Below, piece after piece: positions 22,506-35,968 of a DNA stretch of 64,000 nucleotides. Position 1 is the stretch's first letter. Every line of letters begins with the position of its first letter. Source of the DNA: Engraulis encrasicolus (Eukaryota > Chordata > Actinopteri > Clupeiformes > Engraulidae). The stretch spans positions 897,501 to 961,500 of the forward strand of contig NW_026945665.1 of assembly GCF_034702125.1 (NCBI RefSeq). The letters run 5' to 3'. The notes beneath the pieces were generated by a model that was not told where the DNA came from, did no database searches, and saw only the letters and a list, made by a program, of their open reading frames with translations. Made by a program: the position numbers and the translations under genes.

Positions 22506-25500
22506 AGGAGTCGGAAATGGTTGGAATCGTTTGCAAATGATGCACAGACAAACCAAAATGTTTTTATTCATATTTTCAACATAAGGGGTGCCAACTTCAC
22601 ACAGGTCATTAAAATGTAGTGATGGGAGAGGGGGTGGTGCAGTCATTGAGCAGTCTGGTTGTAATTGTTGTAATGTCCTGAGTGGGAATTGTGATTTTGT
22701 GACTGCCTTTGTGACTCTGCAACTTTACACATTTTAAATTGTGGTTAATACAACAAGAAGAAAATGTTTTTGTTGCTGTGTCCTCAAGGTCATTTGAACT
22801 TGCAGGGGAAATTGTTGTACAGCAATACTAAGGTTGTCTCACCCTTAAGTCCATGGATTTTATTTGGCAATTCCACTAACTATTAACTGCATCCAATGAT
22901 GTTTTGGACATTAGCACACATTTATCTTTCATATAATACAGAAAGTGTAGACATGGCATTATTTCCTTCAGCAAGAATGAATATTTAATACTGGTTTTGT
23001 GCGTTTTCATGCAGTCCCGTTTTCCAAATGTCAGATTCGGTCTTCATATTAGCATGTAAAGAAACTTGTTTTGCCCAAGACGATTGCAAATGTTGATTCA
23101 CAGTAATCATCACAATATGACAAAGCTGTCAGAAAGACCACTGTCCTTTCCATTATACATGAAATTTGCCATTTTGTGTGTGTCCACGAAAACTGTGTTA
23201 ACTGTGTCACGGTCTGAAACCCCCTCCATAAATCAGTAATGGTTTGGTCTTAGGCCATACAAATAACATCACGTGATGTCATAACCACTTTGGCAGGATA
23301 TGGGAAGACTTTTTAGTAAGTTTTGAGCTCCATCCTTCCATAATTTAATCCATTCTTTTTCATGTTCTCATAGCGGGAAAATTGCCTGTCAACTGTGTTA
23401 TCAACATATTCATAAGAATCTGAATTAGAAACCACATGTAGAAAAGCACAGATAAAGCATACAAATACATGAATTGATTATGGTGCTGTGGTGGAACTTC
23501 TGAGATCCTCAGTTAGCACAACACCATAAAAATGGCTGAAATGTCAAGCCGTGTTACCATCAATGGTGTTACAATTAGCTATGACATGATGCTGATGATT
23601 TCCAGCCCAAAAAATGTTCAAAACCTGCCAAGAAGCACAAAATCCCGCCCAATTCTATTGATTTCTATGGCAAAAAGTGTGCAGGTTTTTCTGAGAAATG
23701 CCATTTTTACTCGTACACGGCCATCCTAAGCAGCCCAATGGGAACCAGCCAATCTGGCAACACTGATGACAGTGGAGGAGGAGTATGTTTTTGCCAATTT
23801 ATTTCCATGACAGACAAACAAACAAAATAATTTGTGTTCTAGGGAGATGGGTTCGTCTGTTCTGTTTCTTCTCCTAAAAAAATGGCGACTTGTTCCCCTG
23901 CACTGTTGACCGAAACACAGTTGAGTAACACGGTTGACTGTTTTGAAAGTGTTTTTGAGCTATTGATCCCTTATGTGTTGGACAAATCTTATGAACAGAC
24001 ACTAGGGATTATCTCTGGAGAAGGAAGTCTTGTGTTAGGAGGGTGACTAAATTCAAATCAGACGTTACAGGAATTTATAATGAAAAATGTGTCAGTCTGT
24101 ATCACAGTGAATCCTAAAATCCTACTTATGAAGCTCAACAATCACATTTTCTATATCAGTTTCACAGATTAATGACAACATTATTGCTAAGGGACATAAG
24201 CACTTTCAAACGTATGTTGTTTCAACTCTGTAGTATTTTTATATATGTTTGAAATGACATAGTATTTGTCCATAACACTGTTGACAAAATAATCAAGCAA
24301 ATGTTCGCTTTCATTAGAGTATTTATCTAATGATTTAAGATTAAGCTTGGCAATTTGTTTGTTTGGAAACTTAAATATATACACTATGTAAACATCTAGG
24401 TCATTTAGTTGAAAAAAAAATACTGATAATTGACATTTTGCTTTTGCCAAAAGTGTAGGCGAATCGTAGAATCACTCATAAAACTCTGTACAGTCCGTGA
24501 ATGAGACTGAAGAACAGCGCGGGTAAAGTGTCATCTCTCTTACAAAATACTTATTTGATATTGGTGGTCAACAGCTTTAAGGGGGGTTTAGTAGAGCCAA
24601 CTTCCAATCACTACGAGAAAGCCAGGAGAAGCACATCCGTCTAAAATTTACCCAGGAAGTTTTTCCGTACAATGCACAGCATTACAGCCGCACTCTGATT
24701 GGCCAATGCTCCTCAATGTATTATCAATCGGCGTCAAGAGCTCAGGTGAAGCAACATGCTGTTGCTGTATGCATGCTTCCCCTCATACACGTCAGTAGCC
24801 GAACTAAAAGACTGCTCGTCGCCATGGTTACTCCTCAAACAAAACCGTGCACTCGTGGGGGAATGTGGTAGAAATCATTGCCTAGATGTTAAAAGAACTG
24901 CAATTTGAACCCGCCCCCTGTTGAAATTAAATGTAGCATTCATGAAAATACAGTACCGGTATATAGAATGTTGACAATATTGAGCAATAAATATGGTTAG
25001 TTTTTGAGCTGAGTTCCGGTAGGCTGTGCTTCCCCTAGCTTCCAATAGGAGTCGCCACTGCTGTGCACCTATTTTTTTCTTGTAGGCTACTTTCACAACT
25101 CGATGGAGTTGGTGCACTAAATGCTACAAAAAGCATAACACATTGTAAAGAATGATGACAGTCACAGTAGGCTATATCCTACATCAGTCTTCCCTTATAG
25201 GCCTATCATCCCCAAACAGGAGGCAGTGAATGGACAGGAAGGCTTAAGCTTATTTTTTGTTTATTTTGTTTTACTTTAGTAATTCAGTTATTTATTTTGT
25301 TGAGGTATACTTTCCCTATCAACCTGCTGCAGCCCTCCTAGCACCCTATTGCGGCCCCCCAGGGGTCCCCGGGCCCACTTTGAAAACGACTAGCCTAGAG
25401 CAGCTAGCGGCTACTCCTGAGGTGCCTAATGAGAAAAGTGCATACGTGGAGAATGACCTTATTAAGATCCATTTACATGCAACACTAAATTTACACTTTT

Positions 25501-25614
25501 ACTTTATTTAAAAAGTTACACTTACGTGCTCTTGCTTGCATGGGAGAATATAAGTGTTGAGTGTCGGGGTGTAGTAACCTTAATCTGCCTCCTCTGGCCG
25601 TCAGACTGTCATTT
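22506..25614. other. Long non-coding block of copy A
   Basis: No gene recognised. Short frames at 23,532-23,729 (+), 24,187-24,450 (-) and 24,875-25,117 (-) are shared with copy B, but only because the DNA is duplicated. The 22,860-24,300 part is rich in GTGTTA/TAACAC words (for example 23,196, 23,396, 23,551, 23,926), as in some transposon ends. Confidence 0.6.
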
Positions 25615-25633
25615 CAAAAGTAAAAAAGGTACT
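25615..25633. other. Empty target site of the Penelope-like insertion
   Basis: CAAAAGTAAAAAAGGTACT is present once here. In copy B it occurs on both sides of the 8.86-kb element (35,526-35,544, one mismatch; 44,402-44,420). Confidence 0.93.
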
Positions 25634-25798
25634 GTATATGTCCAACAATATCATATTAGCCTACGTCGGCCTAAGTGTATTAGAGCTACAACGAATCAAA
25701 CAATCAACGTGATTTTTTTCATAGAGAAGTCACATGGAGTGGCAATTAGGATAATTAAGATTGCCAATGCTATATTTCAAATAGGCCTATACTCCTAT

Positions 25799-26165
25799 GA
25801 CTGTATGTGTGTGCTAAGATGTATATGTCTTTCATCTTCTTATTTATTTATTTATTATTTTTATTTTCTTTAGGTTTTGTTTTTCTATATTTTTCTAACC
25901 TTTATTTTTAGACTATTTATTGCTGATTGATGGAGACTGGGACTGCAAACTTAATTGCCCACTGATGGGATTAATAAAGTTTTCTGAATCTGAAAAGTTC
26001 ATTGTCCAGCCGTGCTTACACATACTGGAGGCGACACGTCTTTACCTCTACTGACCTTGCGAACTGATAACACTTGGAAAAGAGGTCTATTGCATTGTAG
26101 CATATAGCACTATTGCTTATGGGGTTAGAACTGATTTTTGCGACATGAAGGGACATGCCCAGTCT
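25799..26165 (+). other. Spacer with LINE-like 3' tail
   Basis: The 25,915-26,000 sequence ending 'gggattaataaagttttctg' resembles the 3' end of a fish LINE. Nothing else recognised. Confidence 0.4.
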
Positions 26166-26500
26166 TTAAGGTGCACTGTGGATGTGTCCAGAATGAGTAC
26201 TGCAACTATGCTGCTAATTGAAACTGTGCTGCTTTTCAAGAATATTTACTAAATAATAAACCAATATTTACTAGTATAACCAAAGTTCAGTAAGTTTTGC
26301 AGCTAAATATAGCCTATCTATTCCTGGAAATTCAAAATGGCGGACCACAGAGAAAATCCCCCTTTGCATGTATGAAAACTGCTATTTTTCCAGTCATAAT
26401 GAATACTTAGGATTTGGTGGTGGTGGTAAGTATTCATGTAAAAGATAACATTTGTGAGTGGGTAGCATGAATTCTGGAAATAAACTGCAAAAAATATTTC
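26166..26500. mobile_element. TTAA MITE, third copy of the 4,713 family, decayed
   Basis: It starts TTAAGGTGCACTGTG and keeps 'ggaaattcaaaatggcggac' with 'cacagagaaaatccccc', but lacks a clear right end. Confidence 0.7.
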
Positions 26501-26552
26501 TATTGAAAACTTCCTTGGCAGACGTCTGCACTCTCTGAGTGCATTTCTAGTT

Positions 26553-26612
<60 letters not shown>

Positions 26613-26627
26613 ATTATTATTATTATC
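26553..26627. repeat. (ATG)n-(ATT)n microsatellite
   Basis: Trinucleotide tract ATG/GAT turning into ATT. The minus-strand poly-Ile frame is read-through. Confidence 0.97.
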
Positions 26628-26689
26628 AGCACCTGTTGTTGTCAATGCACAGAGATCAGCAAGAAACTCTTCTGTATTCTGTAACACAC

Positions 26690-27490
26690 ATGTGTATCTA
26701 GATATGATGCACTGTAGTAGCCCACGTGTCTCTTAGATATGGTGCACAGTAGTACACGCCCTAAATAAAAACTGTGTCATCACAGTAGGCCTACCTCAAA
26801 GCTCACATCATGCAGCAGGCTGCTGTCTAAAACCAAAAGTAAGAGGCTTTCATCCACGGTGGAAGCAATGCAGTGAGCAGAAATTATTGGAATAGCTGTC
26901 TACACATTTGCATTTGCCATAGCCCTATTTGGTAAGTGTGATACAGTTTACAGAGTTGTTACTCAGAAACTGATCTTGATGCTTTATGTATGTGCAGTTT
27001 TCATGAGGTTGTTTGCAGATTCACTGTGAAGGTCAATGGTTGACAAAACAAATTGTGGTCTGTAGACCTAAATGTGAGTAAATTAAAATTAATCAAACAT
27101 GAGGGGCAGGACAAATACTTCTAGAAGTGTCTTAAGTTACGTTTTCCCTATTGTTCGGAGAGAAATGAGAGGAGAGGAGAGGAGAGGAGAGGCTTGCTGA
27201 ATATTTTGTATTTCAGATGATCATACTAATTGCTAGAATACATTTTACAAAACGTGTCTCAGTAAGGAATTCAACTGTTGTGAATCAGAGGATTTAAATA
27301 CATCATGTCTAACACCACAGCATGTGAAGCACAAATATGTTCATTGATACACCACATGTGCAAAGTGTGGTCAGCTTTTATTGAGCATAAACAATTTCAC
27401 TTCTGTGTAGACACTCAGACAGTCAGCCACAAACGAGAAGTCACAGGACTGAAATGCCACTTAGTCAGCAAGTTGAAATATGACACATGA
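26690..27490. repeat. Older copy of the local repeat family
   Basis: Matches 19,190-19,790 in order (acacgcc, aagtaagaggctttcatcca, gaattcaactgttgtgaatc, taacaccacagcat) but is more diverged than copies A and B are from each other. It includes a short (GAGAG)n at 27,166-27,192. Confidence 0.75.
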
Positions 27491-28499
27491 TCAATACCCT
27501 AGGTTTTATCCGTCCCCTGATATAATTTTAATGTTATGCAGATTTACGTAAAATATTATATATTTTGTAAAGGGATCTTAGAAATTACATTTGCAATACA
27601 ATTCAATTTTATATTCAGACTACATTACAATGTTTGACAACTGATGGATGAATTGCAAGTGGATCTTTTTTTTCCTACACATCGTTTAGGCCTTTATTGA
27701 CAAGAAGACCATGGCAAGTAGAATGACTGAGTGTAATAGTGGAGTCGTGTTCATACATACTACTAAATGGAGATGGCACATCTTTGCCTTCACTAACCTC
27801 GCAAACATCTGGCTGTTTACATAGACGTGTACTGTATGCATCTATTTGTGTACACTATGTAAATCGGTCCCACTGTGTGTACTGTATGCATCTATTTGTG
27901 TACACTATGTCTATCAGCTCACTGTGTGTACTCTGTTCATGTATGGCCTTGTCCTCACCTCAGAGGCTTATAGGGTCTGTCTGCCACCTAGTGGCCATGT
28001 GGTGCTATTTGTCTTTGCCAACTCGCATGAGATACATTTACAGTTTTACCACCAAGTTCCACACTCTTTGCAGCATGTCTACATGTTCCAAACGCCTAAC
28101 ATCATCAACAACAACAAAAAAATATCAGCCAAAAAAGTATTAACTTTTGCATTATTTTGCGCAATTGCATTCAATCACCACTACCACCAAATTTCATGAC
28201 AGGATCATGAAAAGCTGCTAAATTTTCAGGCATTTAGACTTTTCAAAATGGTTGTGCTTTACAGTCAAAACCTAAAACACATTGTATAATGTACCAAAAC
28301 ATGACATTTTGTATTACAAACCTTGCATTTTTAGGTTGTTACCAGCTTTAGATTATATACGATAGGCTACATTGCAATGTGGGCAGACAAGGATCCACTG
28401 CACTTATGACAGGACATAAATACCCCCCCCCCCTTCTGGAAAAAGCAAATGATTTTTACAATGCTAACAAGATAATATTTCCAGTCAGAGGAATGAGAT

Positions 28500-29420
28500 T
28501 GATATAGTGGAAAGTAAGAGGCTTTCATCAACGGTGGAAGCAATGTAGTGAGCTGCAAGGGTTTACACAGTCCACATCTGAATTTGAGATAGCTCTAATT
28601 GGTAAGTCTGATACCATTTCCAAAGTTGTAACTCAGAGAATAATGATGCAGATCTTTATTTTATTTATACAGTATGCACACTTTACTATATTGTAACCCC
28701 ACATGTGTATCGTAGATATGGTGACGTACATCCATACACATTAGTACACGCCCCAAACAAAAATTGCATCATCACAGTAACTCGAAGTTCAAATCAGGAA
28801 GGCTAAATAACAAAAGTAAGAGGCTTCCATTGACGGTGGAAGCAATGCACTGAGGAAAAAGGGTTTAAATAGTAGTCCACATATCTGAATTAGACGTACA
28901 TAGCTGTATTTGGTAAGTGTGATTCAGTTTCTAAAGTTGTTATTCAGAGATTCATGATGCAGATATTTATTTTATTTATGCACAGGTTCCATGCTTAGTT
29001 GTTTATATGTTCATTGTAAAGGTCAATGGTTGACAAAGAAATATCATGATCTGTACATTTGAGTATTTTAGATGAATCAAACAATAAGGGCAATGATTTT
29101 CTTAACAAATACTTCCGGAAACGTTGCATTTTACCTATTTGTTCAAAGAGAGAGAAGAGCTTGCTTAATGTTTTGTGTTCAAGATTATCCTACTAATTGC
29201 TTGAGTAGCCTACATATTACAAAATGTATCAACTGTGCATCTATGTAAAGAATTCAACTGTTTTGAATCAGAACATTTAAGTACATAATGTCTAACACCA
29301 CAGCATTTTTTGTCACTTGTTGTGTAAGTTGTGTTACTCCCCGGCTGCAAGGCGCTGTCAGCCTTTATTAGGAGACAAAAAGAATTTCACTTCTCTCTGG
29401 TCAGTCAGATAAAAAGGAGA
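28500..29420. repeat. Local repeat family, units in copy B
   Basis: Two units begin near 28,510 and 28,810, equivalent to 19,000 and 19,290. Copy B contains a gagagagaagag insertion near 29,145 that copy A lacks. Confidence 0.8.
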
Positions 29421-30189
29421 AGTAAGTAAGATAAAAAGTAAGAAGTAAGACTGAAAGATCACTCCGTCAGACTCAGCAAGTTGCAAAATAACACATGATC
29501 TAGTACGCTTAAGCACATGTTAAATTAATGATAATACGTTAGCAAAGTTTATCATTATTTTAGCAGTTCAATAACTGACAAACAATTCTCTTAGCTACTT
29601 CCATGTTCTGTGGACAGAAATCGCCCAAGCCTCTGTGCTACAATTACAATTTCTCTTTTAAAACATTCAAGTCAAGTCAAAGTTTATTTGTAATGCACTT
29701 TTAACACAACAAAAGCAGCTGACCAAAGTGCTAACAGAAGGGCCTAAGTAAAAAAAAAAGAAAAAAAAGACTTGAAACAACATAAAGCAACAATTGACAA
29801 AAGACGTGGAGACATCCATAAAACACACAAAAAACACAGGCATTAGTGGATACGATAAGACGATAAGAAAATATACTGAAGTCATTATCAATAAGAACAA
29901 ATAGACCTATATAAATGAATGAAAATCACACAAGAGTGTCAATAAATAAGAGGGTTAAAAAAAGAAGATGGGTTAAAACAATAAATAAATAAACAAATCA
30001 GTAAGTCAATAGGGCCCAGATGAGATTTAAAAGACAAGAATATATCAGGGGGAAATAAAAACTTGGGTTTACGGGTGTCCGTCCGGGCCTCCTGTGGCTA
30101 TAATGGTGGGGCACTGGGCTGCTGCGCCGGGGCCCTTCCCCATCTCTCTCTCACCACTCATTTCCTGTCTCTCTCCTTCTGTAATATAA

Positions 30190-31005
30190 TATTAACATTA
30201 TTGGCTGCCCTCTTCCATCTTTGGAGGGCCTACACAGCACCCGCTGCCTAAAAAAGAAATGATCGGGAAGTTATTCTGAGTAGCAAACCCTTCAGCTCTG
30301 TCGGTCCTCCATTCTTTATCACATATTTTCCCCTTGGAAATCCAACTTTGAGAATGCTCTTAGTTTCGTTATGAAATCCACTTGTAGCAGTCAAAGTGAA
30401 CAAGCTAGCCAACAACACCAACTGACTGTATTGTGAACTTCAGATTCGCTATGACGTAACTGTCCAGCAAGACTCAACACCAGAAGGAGTCTGCGGCCAG
30501 GCTACTCCTCGCCTCACCATTGTATCTTTCAGTGGGCGTTATGCCAAAGCGTCCAGAGTAAAGAAATGATAATCACACGTAGAAAATATTTAAAAAATAT
30601 CAGGAAATGAGGGCACACCATACATACTTCTATTAAGTGTATAAAAACGTTTAATACAATATTACCAGGTTGCATTCACAGAACGAGCAACATGGCGCAT
30701 GCGCGCAAACTTGTTAACGAGGGATTGCGCAATCCGGGGAGAGGCCAGTTCAGAGTTGGCCCAAATTCAGCGTATTCGGAGCAATTTGACATGAAATGGG
30801 CAAATATTACGATTTTGGCCACGGAAATGATTGAAAATGAGTGAAACTGTTTAAATACTGCTCAAATGGTAGTTATGGTGCAGATGCTCGAAAACAATAG
30901 CTGTTATTGTTACTATTATTCACATTAACTGCATCTCATCATTCTCATCTGGAGCTGGTGAGGCCGTGCCTCCCCTGCCGTATTGGAGTGCACGTGCCTG
31001 CTGTG
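30190..31005. other. Copy B-specific segment
   Basis: About 0.8 kb with no match in copy A. It contains a CpG-containing part (30,660-30,790). No clear inverted ends, gene or target duplication found. Confidence 0.6.
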
Positions 31006-31271
31006 ATCACTGTGAAGCATTGCACTTACTGATTGATGGATTGCCTTTATTGCTCCCCAAGGGAAATTCGTTTTCACAACTTGTCACAGCCAACATGAAG
31101 ACATACAGTGGACAATACATACATGGTGATATCATTACGATTGAACATTTAGATATTAAACAAATACATGTAAACTCATGTACAACTGTGGGCAGATGGA
31201 AGCGGTGTGAAGTGTGGGTGAAGAGTGTGAGTGTGATCTCTGCTTATTGAATGTGCAAAGCCTGAGATCAG

Positions 31272-32150
31272 TTAGGTAGGGTTTTGGATGCTGTGTGTAA
31301 TTTTGGGTGCTGTGTGTGATTTTGGTGAGTTTGTTCCTGTTGCTAGAAAGAGAGCCCCTTGTAGAAGTAGAGTAGAGTAGAATAGATTAGAGAAGAGTAG
31401 TATAGAGTAGAGTAGTATAGAGTAGAGTAGTGTAGTGTAGAGTAGAGTAGAGTAGAGTAGAGTAGAGTAGAGTTGTAGAGTAGAGTAGTGTAGAGTAGAA
31501 TACAGTAAAGTAGAGTAGAGTTGTAGAGTAGAGTAGTGTAGAGTAGAGTAGAATACAGTACAGTAGAGTAGAGTTGTAGAGTAGAGTAGAGTAGTAGTGT
31601 AGAGTAGAGTAGAGTAGAGTAGTAGAGTAGAGTAGATTAGAGTAGAAAAGAGTATAGTAGTGTAGTGTAGTGTAGAGTAGATGAGTAGAGTAGAGTAGAG
31701 TAGAGTAGAGTAGAGTAGAGTAGTAGAAATAGGGTGAGCAATACAATAGAGGATGATGCTGGAGTACAGAAGGGAAAGAAGGTGAGGGGCAACATAGAGG
31801 GCACAGAGTTTTAGGACAATGATGTCTCTGTTGAGACCTTTTATAGATGTTGCGGATGTATTGATCATAAGTGAGTTTATAAGGTGAGTAGTAGGTTTTT
31901 GTAATGGTTGACCTGTTCCACCCTTTGGTTGTGGATGGAGGTTGGGGACAGACCAGGAACCAGGAGTGGGGGGCGTGTGCATTATGAAAGACCATTTCCT
32001 TTGGGTTTTTTTTTTTCACATTGAGTTCCAGAGAGTTGCCTGTGCACCACTGAGTGAAGTGAGTTGTGGATAGTTGATGATGGAGTCATTATTGTATTGC
32101 TGAGCAGACCTAGGATGGCAGTGTTGTCGGAATACTGAAAGTGAAGAAAG
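31272..32150 (-). pseudogene. LINE reverse transcriptase relic, copy B
   Basis: Homologue of the copy A relic. The minus-strand frames give HFQYSDNTAILGLL, then MVFHNAHAPHSWFLVC, then SATSIKGLNRDIIVLKLCAL with YVAPHLLSLLYSSIILYCIA. The last string is closer to the functional motif (YVAPhLLsllY.SIIe..llYC) than the copy A version. Frameshifts remain, so it is dead. Confidence 0.65.
31364..31735. repeat. (TAGAG)n pentanucleotide tract, copy B
   Basis: Expanded relative to copy A, with tagtg and ttgtagag variants. It creates long minus-strand YSTLL frames that are not genes. Confidence 0.93.
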
Positions 32151-32159
32151 CCGTGAATG

Positions 32160-35100
32160 CCCACCTGGAAAACTCCAACTCCCATTCTATTCTCATTGTG
32201 ACACAGCACTCCACAGCACACAAGTGCCCACTGCACGCAACAAAATTGCATTAATACCTCACCCGTGCAAGGGGGCGGCCCCAAGGGCGCCCCAAGGGAG
32301 CAGTGTGGTGGGACGGTACCGTGCTCAGGGTCCCTCAGTCATGGATGAGGATAGGGGAGAGCACTGGTTAATTACTCTCCCCACCCACCTGGCGGGTCAG
32401 CAGTCGGAAATGGTTGGAATCGTTTGCAAATGATGCACAGACAAACCAAAATGTTTTTATTCATATTTTCAACATAAGGGGTGCCAACTTCACACAGGTC
32501 ATTAAAATGTAGTGATGGGAGAGGGGGTGGTGCAGTCATTGAGCAGTCTGGTTGTAATTGTTGTAATGTCCTGAGTGGGAATTGTGATTTTGTGACTGCC
32601 TTCTATGCAACTTTACACATTTTAAATTGTGGTTAATACAAGAAGAAGAAAATGTTTTTGTTGCTGTGTCCTCAAGGTCATTTGAACTTGCAGGGGAAAT
32701 TGTTGTACAGCAATACTAAGGTTGTCTCTTACCCTTAAGTCCATGGATTTTATTTGCCAATTCCACTAACTATTAACTGCATCCAATGATGTTTTGGACA
32801 TTAGAAAACATGTATCTTTCATATAATACAGAAAGTGTAGACATGGCATTATTTCCCTCAGCAAGAATGAATATTTAATACTGGTTTTGTGCGTTTTCAT
32901 GCCGTCCCGTTTTCCAAATGTCAGATTCAGTCTTCATATTAGCATGTAAAGAAACTTGTTTTGCCCAAGACGATTGCAAATGTTGATTCACAGTAATCAT
33001 CACAATATGACAAAGCTGTCAGAAAGACCACTGTCCTTTCCATTATACATGAAATTTGCCATTTTGTGTGTGTCCACGAAAACTGTGTTAACTGTGTCAC
33101 GGTCTGAAACCCCCTCCATAAATCAGTAATGGTTTGGTCTTAGGCCATACAAATAACATCACGTGATGTCATAACCACTTTGGCAGGATATGGGAAGACT
33201 TTTTAGTAAGTTTTGAGCTCCATCCTTCCATAATTTAATCCATTCTTTTTCATGTTCTCATAGCGGGAAAATTGCCTGTCAACTGTGTTATCAACATATT
33301 CATAAGAATCTGAATTAGAAATCACATGTAGAAAAACACAGATAAAGCATACAAATACATGAATTGATTAAGGTGTTGTGGTGGAACTTCTGAGATCCTC
33401 AGTTAGCACAACACCATAAAAATGGCTGAAATGTCAAGCCGTGTTACCATCAATGGTGTTACAATTAGCTATGACATGATGCTGATGATTTCCAGCCCAA
33501 AAAATGTTCAAAACCTGCCAAGAAGCACAAAATCCCGCCCAATTCTATTGATTTCTATGGCAAAAAGTGTGCAGGTTTTTCTGAGAAATGCCATTTTTAC
33601 TCGTACACGGCCATCCTAAGCAGCCCAATTGGGCGCGAACCAGTCCAATCTGGCAACACTGATGACAGTGGAGGAGGAGTATGTTTTTGCCAATTTATTT
33701 CCATGACAGACAAACAAACAAAATAATTTGTGTTCTAGGGAGATGGGTTCGTCTGTTCTGTTTCTTCTCCTAAAAAAATGGCGACTTGTTCCCCTGCACT
33801 GTTGACCGAAACACAGTTGAGTAACACGGTTGACTGTTTTGAAAGTGTTTTTGAGCTATTGATCCCTTATGTGTTGGACAAATCTTATGAACAGACACTA
33901 GGGATTATCTCTGGAGAAGGAAGTCTTGTGTTAGGAGGGTGACTAAATTCAAATCAGACGTTACAGGAATTTATAATGAAAAATGTGTCAGTCTGTATCA
34001 CAGTGAATCCTAAAATCCTACTTATGAAGCTCAACAATCACATTTTCTATATCAGTTTCACAGATTAATGACAACATTATTGCTAAGGGACATAAGCACT
34101 TTCAAACGTATGTTGTTTCAACTCTGTAGTATTTTTATATATGTTTGAAATGACATAGTATTTGTCCATAACACTGTTGACAAAATAATCAAGCAAATGT
34201 TCGCTTTCATTAGAGTATTTATCTAATGATTTAAGATTAAGCTTGGCAATTTGTTTGTTTGGAAACTTAAATATATACACTATGTAAACATCTAGGTCAT
34301 TTAGTTGAAAAAAGATACTGATAATTGACATTTTGCTTTTTGCCAAAAGCGTAGGCGAATCGTGGAATCACTCATAAAACTCTGTACAGTCCGTGAAAGA
34401 GACTGAAGAACAGTGCGGGTAAAGTGTCATCTCTGTTACAAAATACTTTCTTGATATTGGTGGTCAACAGCTTTAAGGGGGGTTTAGTAGAGCCAACTTC
34501 CAATCACTACGAGAAAGCCAGGAGAAGCACATCCGTCTAAAATTTACCCAGGAAGTTTTTCCGTACAATGCACAGCATTACAGCCGCACTCTGATTGGCC
34601 AATGCTCCTCAATGTATTATCAATCGGCGTCAAGAGCTCAGGTGAAGCAACATGCTGTTGCTGTATGCATGCTTCCCCTCATACACGTCAGTAGCCGAAC
34701 TAAAAGACTGCTCGTCGCCATGGTTGCTCCTCAAACAAAATCGTGCACTCGTGGGGGAATGTGGTAGAAATCATTGCCTAGATGTTAAAAGAACTGCAAT
34801 TTGAACCCGCCCCCTGTTGAAATTAAATGTAGCATTCATGAAAATACAGTACCGGTATATAGAATGTTGACAATATTGAGCAATAAATATGGTTAGTTTT
34901 TGAGCTGAGTTCCGGTAGGCTGTGCTTCCCCTAGCTTCCAATAGGAGTCGCCACTGCTGTGCACCTATTTTTTTCTTGTAGGCTACTTTCACAACTCGAT
35001 GGAGTTGATGCACTAAATGCTACAAAAAGCACAACACATTGTAAAAAAGAATGATGACAGTCACAGTTGGCTATATCCTACATCAGTCTTCCCTTATAGG

Positions 35101-35525
35101 CCTATCATCCCCAAACAGGAGGCAGTGAATGGACAGGAAGGCTTTAGCTTATTTTTTGTTTATTTTGTTTTACTTTAGTAATTTAATTATTTATTTTGTT
35201 GAGGTAGACTTTCCCTTTCAACCTGCTGCAGCCCTCCTAGCACCCTATCACGGCCCCCCAGGGGTCCCCGGGCCCACTTTGAAAACGACTAGCCTAGAGC
35301 AGCTAGCGGCTACTCCTGAGGTGCCTAATGAGAAAAGTGCATACGTGGAGAATGAGCTTATTAAGATCCATTTACATGCAACACTAAATTTACACTTTTA
35401 CTTTATTTAAAAAGTTACACTTACGTGATCTTGCGCGCATGGGAGAATATAAGTGTTGAGTGTCGGGGTGTAGTGACCTTAATCTGCTATGCATCCGTCC
35501 TCCTCTGGCCGTCAGACTGTCATTT
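32160..35525. other. Non-coding block of copy B
   Basis: Near-identical to 22,250-25,614. It holds the same dispersed repeat at 32,160-32,400 and no recognised gene. Confidence 0.65.
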
Positions 35526-35544
35526 CAAAAGTAAAAAATGTACT

Positions 35545-35968
35545 AAAAAGTTGCTTGAAAAGAGAAAAAACTTTTCTTCACCAAGGCACTCCAAAAAGTA
35601 TAGTTAAAATGTCTTTATTATTATGACATGTCCATTAAGGACTTTTAAAATTGCCCACGCGTAGCGGCAGTTGAGCCTTCTTCAGGGCATAGTGATACTG
35701 ACACAGTGAAGCCTTTTGTTAGACAAACATTCCACCTGTTGACTAGTTGATTGCCCACAATTAGTGCACCTCCCCCACCACAGACTTAAGTGTAGCTAAG
35801 ACCCGCCCCCTCAAACAGGTACTTGAAAATAATTACAAAAAATAGCAGATCCAGTATATTTAACATTTCAAAAAGTAGATACTGAGTACAATAGCAGTGA
35901 TAAAATACAAAAGAACACATTGTTACAAAAAAGGTCTGTAGTCCATTTCCTCATTAAGACCTGGATGC
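35545..35968 (-). repeat. Pseudo-LTR, 3' end of left PLE copy
   Basis: It includes the last codons of ORF2 (EHPGLNEEMDYRPFL) and the 3' UTR, ending at the target duplication. The hammerhead-like motif is at 35,652-35,689. Confidence 0.85.

Larger units (their letters stand above)
17660..25798. repeat. Segmental duplication, copy A
   Basis: This interval is repeated in direct orientation at about 27,620-44,585 (copy B). Long runs are identical by eye, for example 22,930-23,460 against 32,820-33,350. The offset shifts from about 9.56 kb through 9.41 kb to about 9.90 kb because of insertions and deletions. It contains LINE relics, SINE-like tails and non-coding DNA. No host gene was recognised in it. 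Confidence 0.93.

Noticed and set aside
26318..26632. Poly-isoleucine frame
   Set aside because: Read-through of an ATG/ATT trinucleotide tract.
21519..32019. Long YSTLLYSTLL minus-strand frames in both duplication copies
   Set aside because: Products of TAGAG pentanucleotide tracts; only the parts next to them carry LINE RT similarity.
24875..35013. Identical 80-codon frames at 24,875-25,117 and 34,771-35,013 (and 65-codon frames at 23,532 and 33,422)
   Set aside because: Their conservation is explained by the recent segmental duplication; the surrounding non-coding DNA is equally conserved.
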